Of a DNA stretch of 9,533 bases, positions 6,413 through 9,533 are shown piece by piece. This stretch comes from Gallionellaceae bacterium (lineage in GTDB: Bacteria; Pseudomonadota; Gammaproteobacteria; Burkholderiales; Gallionellaceae). The stretch is taken from assembly GCA_003445795.1 (NCBI GenBank), contig DMCN01000076.1, positions 405 to 9,937 on the forward strand. The letters are read 5' to 3'. The notes below the pieces were generated by a model. That model was not told where the DNA came from. It saw only the letters and a program-made list of their open reading frames with translations, and did no database searches. Positions within the stretch are counted from its first letter, which is position 1. Each line of letters starts with the position of its first letter. A program made the translations under genes and the position numbers.

Positions 6413-7018
6413 TTACTTGCGTTCGCCATGGACGACTTCGACCAGTTTGATGGCCTGCTGCTCCATCTCGATGGTCAGGCTGTCGACTTGGGCGCGGAAA
6501 TGACGATAAGAGATCATGCTGGGGATGGCGACGATCAGACCAAATGCCGTGTTGTACAGGGCGACCGAGATGCCGTGCGCCAGTTCGGCGGGAGCTGCAC
6601 CGCCCGCGTTCTGCGAGCCGAAGATCTCGATCATGCCGACCACCGTGCCGAACAGGCCGAGCAGCGGGCTGATGGAGGCGATGGTGCCGATGGTGGTGAG
6701 GAACTTCTCCAACTGGTGGGTTGCGGAACGTCCTGCCTCTTCGATCGATTCCTTCATGACCTCGGGTGCGCTCTTGATATTCTTCAATCCGGCGGCGAAC
6801 ACCATACCCAGCGGCGAACCTTCGCTCAGGCGGGTCAGCATCTGCTGGCTGACGCCTTTCTGCTTGAGTTCCTGAACCACCTCATCAAGTAGTTGCGGCG
6901 GAACGATCTTCTTGCGGCGCAGGAAGAGTGCGCGTTCGGTGATGAGTGCGACTGCGACCAGAGATGCGATGATGAGTAACCAGATGGGCCAACCGGCGGC
7001 TTGGACTAGAGTGAACAC
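6413..7018 (-). CDS. exbB: MotA/TolQ/ExbB-family proton channel protein
   Basis: 201 residues from a GTG start at 7018. Forms the multimeric inner-membrane proton channel around ExbD. Seen: a first membrane helix at about 10-30 (WPIWLLIIASLVAVALI), a cytoplasmic stretch containing EEAGRSATHQLEKFLTTIG, the family's most conserved segment SISPLLGLFGTVVGMIEIF (115-133) in helix 2, and ALYNTAFGLIVAIPSMISY in helix 3. The frame stays open for 79 codons upstream to an ATG at 7255, but that extension is not ExbB-like; GTG at 7018 starts just before the first membrane helix and has GGAG about 8 bases upstream, so it is preferred. First gene of the long minus-strand operon. ExbB versus TolQ is inferred from the short length and the lpxK context. 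Confidence 0.92.
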   Translation of the reverse strand: MFTLVQAAGWPIWLLIIASLVAVALITERALFLRRKKIVPPQLLDEVVQELKQKGVSQQMLTRLSEGSPLGMVFAAGLKNIKSAPEVMKESIEEAGRSATHQLEKFLTTIGTIASISPLLGLFGTVVGMIEIFGSQNAGGAAPAELAHGISVALYNTAFGLIVAIPSMISYRHFRAQVDSLTIEMEQQAIKLVEVVHGERK

Positions 7019-7057
7019 GTAACGTCTCCGCAAAGTATGCTTAAATTCGAAGGCGGC

Positions 7058-7086
7058 ACTGTATCTTGTAGCCCATGATTGAGCAA
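7058..7086 (-). promoter_or_regulatory. Candidate promoter for the exbB operon
   Basis: On the minus strand TTGCTC (7086-7081) and TACAGT (7063-7058) are spaced by exactly 17 bases, with transcription then expected about 33 bases before the exbB GTG. Each box is imperfect (three and four of six matches). An alternative -10, TATATT (7240-7235), has a poorer 19-base spacing to TTGTTT (7265-7260) and would place the DnaA-box cluster in the leader. Confidence 0.3.
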
Positions 7087-7139
7087 GGTGAGAAGCGGCG
7101 CTTTGAGCTAACTTGAAGCTGCGTAAGCGATTTGTTTTC

Positions 7140-7174
7140 TTATGCACAAAATCTGTGGATAACTTTGTGCATGA
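7140..7174. promoter_or_regulatory. DnaA-box cluster within a perfect inverted repeat
   Basis: TTATGCACA (7140-7148, plus strand) and TGTGGATAA (7154-7162, minus-strand reading TTATCCACA) both match the TTATNCACA DnaA-box consensus exactly. TGTGCATGA (7166-7174, minus-strand TCATGCACA) differs at one base. The outer two boxes form the arms of a perfect 9-bp inverted repeat, ATGCACAAA (7142-7150) and TTTGTGCAT (7164-7172), with the consensus box in the 13-base centre. This could be a DnaA-controlled promoter element, a DnaA-titration site or part of an origin; the sequence alone does not decide. No dnaA, dnaN, rpmH or gidA gene is in the window. Confidence 0.7.
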
Positions 7175-7300
7175 AATGCCGCAATGGATGCTGCAAGCCC
7201 TGTATTGAAGCCTTTTCGCAATAATCGCCCAAAAAATATACTGAGATAATTTCAATTAAAAACAACGAGATACTGTAAGTTGTAATTCTCTGTGAAGGCG

Positions 7301-7321
7301 AATGCCACGGAAGTGGCCATT
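7301..7321. repeat. Bulged hairpin upstream of xseA
   Basis: AATGCCAC and GTGGCCATT pair as eight base pairs with one bulged base around a GGAA loop. On the plus strand two further T residues follow, too few for a convincing terminator. It lies about 90 bases before xseA. It may be a leader structure or protein-binding palindrome; no function can be assigned. Confidence 0.4.
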
Positions 7322-7413
7322 TTGCTGGGGTTGTGGATTGTAATGAGTTTGTCAATATGCCATTTGGCCTAGTTTGATGAAAAAAATTTTCCTGAACTGA
7401 ACGCGGATTGTGC

Positions 7414-8754
7414 ATGGGAATGGATAAGAACCGGATATTGAGCGTGCGCGAATTGAATCTCGCGGCGAAACAAATAATTGAAAGCGGGCTGCCCCTGTTG
7501 TGGGTGCGCGGCGAGATATCCAATTTCGTCAGCGCCGCCTCCGGGCACTGGTATTTTTCGCTTAAGGACGAGGCCGCGCAGGTGCGTTGCGTGATGTTCC
7601 GTCATAAAAGCCAGTATCTGGATTTCAAGCCTGCGAACGGTATGCAGGTGGAAGTACTGGCGCTGGCCAGCTTGTACGAGGCGCGCGGCGATTTCCAGTT
7701 GACCTTGGAAAAGATGCGTCCTGCCGGTCTGGGTGCTTTATTCGAGGCGTTCGAACGACTGAAATCCAAACTGGAAGGTGAGGGACTGTTCGACGAAGAA
7801 CGCAAGCGCGATCTGCCTATGCTGCCCAGGCAGATCGGCATTGTCACCTCGCCGCAGGCGGCGGCACTGCGCGATGTGCTGCGTACTCTGGCCAACCGCA
7901 TGCCGAATGTGCCGGTCTTGCTGTATCCGACACCGGTGCAGGGCGAAGGCGCGGCACATAAGATCGCACAGGCAATCAAGACAGCCAGCCAGCGCGCCGA
8001 GTGCGATGTGCTCATCGTCTGCCGCGGCGGTGGCAGTATCGAGGATCTGTGGGCATTCAACGAGGAAGTGGTTGCGCGCGCCATCGCGGCCAGCCATATC
8101 CCGGTAGTGAGCGGGGTGGGGCATGAGACCGACTTCACCATCGCCGATTTCGTCGCCGACCTGCGCGCGGCCACGCCGACGGCGGCGGCGCAGGCCGTGG
8201 TGCCGGACCGGCAGGAACTGCGCCAGCGTCTGGATCAATTCCGGCGGCACCTGCTGCGCGCTGCGTCGCGCCGGTTCGAGCAAGGCATGCAACAGGTTGA
8301 TTTCCTGCAACGGCGGCTGGTGCATCCCGCTCAGCGCATACAACAACAGTCGGAACGGCTAGTGGCATTGCAGCAGCGCATGCGGCTTGCCCATGCCTAT
8401 GCCGTGCAGCATCAGCAAGGGCGCTGGAATGGGCTGTGGCAGCGTTTGCGCGGGCAGTTGCCGGACGTGGCGCGACTGCAGGAACAGCAAACCAACCACG
8501 CACGGCGCTTGACCGTAGCGATGGGCCGCACGCTGGACCGGCATGATGCGCGGCTGAGCGCATTGCGGCAGCATCTTCAATTGCTTGATCCGCAACAGGT
8601 GCTGGCGCGCGGTTACAGCATGGTGCGCAACGCGCAGGGCAACATCGTGCAGAGCAGCGACGGCATCGCTCTGGGCGAGAAGCTGGACATCACTTTCGCG
8701 CAGGGGGCAGCGAGGGTGGTGGTGCAGGAAAAGAGCGGCCCGCAGGCGGATTAG
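7414..8754 (+). CDS. xseA: Exodeoxyribonuclease VII large subunit
   Basis: 446 residues from the ATG at 7414, close to E. coli XseA. With several XseB subunits it forms exonuclease VII, which degrades single-stranded DNA from both ends into short oligonucleotides, in the cytoplasm. Domains: an N-terminal OB-fold (about 1-105) with LLWVRGEISNFVSAASGHWY and AQVRCVMFR; the catalytic domain with QIGIVTSPQAAALRDVL, DVLIVCRGGGSIEDLWAFN and the VVSGVGHETDFTIADFVADL segment; a long Arg/Gln-rich coiled-coil region (about 265-395) that would bind XseB; and the C-terminal LARGYSMVRN element. Other starts are TTG at 7408 and ATG at 7420; a weak CGGA favours 7414. xseB is not adjacent, which is common. 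Divergent from the exbB operon across the DnaA-box region. Confidence 0.97.
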   Translation: MGMDKNRILSVRELNLAAKQIIESGLPLLWVRGEISNFVSAASGHWYFSLKDEAAQVRCVMFRHKSQYLDFKPANGMQVEVLALASLYEARGDFQLTLEKMRPAGLGALFEAFERLKSKLEGEGLFDEERKRDLPMLPRQIGIVTSPQAAALRDVLRTLANRMPNVPVLLYPTPVQGEGAAHKIAQAIKTASQRAECDVLIVCRGGGSIEDLWAFNEEVVARAIAASHIPVVSGVGHETDFTIADFVADLRAATPTAAAQAVVPDRQELRQRLDQFRRHLLRAASRRFEQGMQQVDFLQRRLVHPAQRIQQQSERLVALQQRMRLAHAYAVQHQQGRWNGLWQRLRGQLPDVARLQEQQTNHARRLTVAMGRTLDRHDARLSALRQHLQLLDPQQVLARGYSMVRNAQGNIVQSSDGIALGEKLDITFAQGAARVVVQEKSGPQAD

Positions 8755-8795
8755 GTTAAAATCCGCGCCTGTTATCAACCCCCAGATTTTTCCTT

Positions 8796-9533
8796 ATGAA
8801 GAATGACATTTCCCGCCGCGGGCTGTGGCTGATGTTGCTGGCCCTCGTAATCATCTGGTTCGGCAACCTCGAATACCGCAAACTGGTGAAACCCGACGAA
8901 GGCCGTTATGCCGAGATCCCGCGCGAGATGGTGGTGAGCGGCGACTGGACGACCCCGCGTCTCAACGAACTCAAGTACTTCGAGAAACCGCCGCTGCAAT
9001 ACTGGGCCACTGCCACCGCTTACACTCTGTTCGGCGAGCATCAATGGACATCGCGCCTGTGGGCAGCGCTGACCGGATTCGCCGGGGTGTTGTTCACGTG
9101 GTTCGCCGGAACCCGCCTATTCGGACGCCAAGCCGGTATTTACGCCGCGCTGCTGCTTGGCAGCAGCATGCTGTATTCGATGATGGCGCACATCAACACG
9201 CTGGATATGGGCGTGACCTTCTTCATCACACTTGGCATCTTCTCCTTGCTCATCGCGCAGAAGGAAGAGCGCCCAGCGCAGCGGCGCAACTGGATGTGGC
9301 TGGCATGGGCCGGACTTGCGCTGGCGGTGCTGAGCAAGGGGCTGATGGGTCTTATCCTGCCGGGCGCAGCATTGTTCCTGTACTCGGTGTTCAATCGCGA
9401 CATCATCATCTGGAAACGCATGCACTGGTTCAGCGGACTGGCGGTGTTCCTGCTGATCGCCGCTCCCTGGTTCGTGCTGGTGATCAAAGCGAATCCGGAG
9501 TTCTTCGACCGTTTCTTCATCTACGAACACTAC
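8796..9533 (+). CDS. ArnT-like GT39/GT83 family membrane glycosyltransferase, N-terminal part
   Basis: Partial: 246 codons from the ATG at 8796 to the right edge; the family is usually 500-600 residues. Members move a sugar from a polyprenyl-phosphate carrier to lipid A or another acceptor on the periplasmic side of the inner membrane. Seen: a first membrane helix (about 9-24), then the periplasmic KPDEGRYAEIPREM (32-45) with the acidic pair Asp34-Glu35, YFEKPPLQYW (61-70), further helices at about 85-104, 112-130, 139-154 and 170-195, and Asp137 in INTLDMGV. This matches ArnT, which adds 4-amino-4-deoxyarabinose to lipid A, but no other arn genes are seen and many homologues use other sugars. 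No clear ribosome site precedes the start; TAAAAT at 8757-8762, just after the xseA stop, is a possible -10 box. Family sure, substrate not. Confidence 0.87.
   Translation, partial: MKNDISRRGLWLMLLALVIIWFGNLEYRKLVKPDEGRYAEIPREMVVSGDWTTPRLNELKYFEKPPLQYWATATAYTLFGEHQWTSRLWAALTGFAGVLFTWFAGTRLFGRQAGIYAALLLGSSMLYSMMAHINTLDMGVTFFITLGIFSLLIAQKEERPAQRRNWMWLAWAGLALAVLSKGLMGLILPGAALFLYSVFNRDIIIWKRMHWFSGLAVFLLIAAPWFVLVIKANPEFFDRFFIYEHY

Larger units (their letters stand above)
7019..7413. other. 395-base gene-free divergent region between exbB and xseA
   Basis: No convincing gene is seen on either strand. It must hold promoters for the leftward exbB operon and rightward xseA. Contents from left to right: a candidate leftward promoter (7058-7086), a DnaA-box cluster in an inverted repeat (7140-7174), an AT-rich stretch (about 7220-7275, including a run of six A), a bulged hairpin (7301-7321), and a weak rightward promoter candidate, TTGTCA at 7349-7354 with TAGTTT at 7370-7375 (spacing only 15). 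The whole stretch is clearly richer in A+T than the flanking genes. Confidence 0.85.

Noticed and set aside
7019..7255. Longer exbB start at ATG 7255
   Set aside because: The extra 79 residues are not like ExbB, lack a signal or domain, and run through the DnaA-box region; GTG at 7018 has a ribosome site and fits the family's N terminus.
7301..7323. Bulged hairpin as an intrinsic terminator
   Set aside because: The T-run after the stem is too short and no gene ends upstream on that strand.
7332..7417. Further DnaA boxes at 7332-7340 and 7409-7417
   Set aside because: Each differs from the consensus at two positions, which is expected by chance in AT-rich DNA.
7140..7523. 127-codon minus-strand ORF over the start of xseA
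   Set aside because: It overlaps the conserved N terminus of xseA in antisense and has no recognisable feature.
8746..8766. GCGGAT/ATCCGC inverted repeat around the xseA stop as a terminator
   Set aside because: Only six pairs with a nine-base loop and no T-run directly after it; it also overlaps a possible -10 box for the next gene.
1..9533. Defence system, mobile element, CRISPR array or prophage
   Set aside because: Every gene belongs to a conserved metabolic, envelope or DNA-repair family; no transposase, integrase, direct-repeat array or defence domain was found.

Overview
The window looks like ordinary chromosome of a moderately GC-rich betaproteobacterium. The protein sequences and the run of ExbB/ExbD, LpxK, Trm112-like, KdsB and Adk genes fit that class, and the pyrophosphate-dependent phosphofructokinase beside a membrane pyrophosphatase recalls chemolithotrophs and methylotrophs (Nitrosomonadales/Gallionellaceae-like). 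The taxon is an inference from protein character; there is no rRNA or other direct marker. No mobile element, CRISPR array, tRNA or rRNA was seen.

Left part (1-2098): a minus-strand pyrophosphate module. A PPi-dependent 6-phosphofructokinase gene (669-1922) is followed, across a terminator-like hairpin, by the start of hppA, the ion-pumping membrane pyrophosphatase, which runs off the left edge. Both enzymes use PPi, one as phosphoryl donor and one as energy source for an ion gradient.

Middle-left (2099-2872): a lone plus-strand gene for a flavodiiron-like (ODP-type) metallo-beta-lactamase-fold protein, divergent from pfp. It ends at a strong hairpin shared with the convergent minus-strand operon.

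Middle (2951-7018): a tightly packed minus-strand operon, transcribed right to left: exbB-like, exbD-like, lpxK, a Trm112-like zinc-ribbon gene, kdsB, adk and a GlcG/HbpS (DUF336) gene. From lpxK to adk the stop and start codons overlap by 1-4 bases. LpxK and KdsB serve lipid A and Kdo (LPS) synthesis, Adk balances adenylates, and the ExbB/ExbD pair would be a proton-driven motor in the inner membrane.

Right part (7019-9533): a 395-base gene-free stretch separates this operon from the divergent xseA (exonuclease VII large subunit). It holds two consensus DnaA boxes plus a near match within 35 bases, forming a perfect 9-bp inverted repeat, next to AT-rich DNA. xseA is followed by the 5' part of an ArnT-like GT39/GT83 membrane glycosyltransferase, cut by the right edge.

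The signals most worth a second look are the DnaA-box cluster at a point where gene direction diverges, the PPi-PFK/H+-PPase pair with an atypical GGGDS motif, and the ODP-like protein lacking one usual diiron histidine. Most of the window is otherwise conserved housekeeping.
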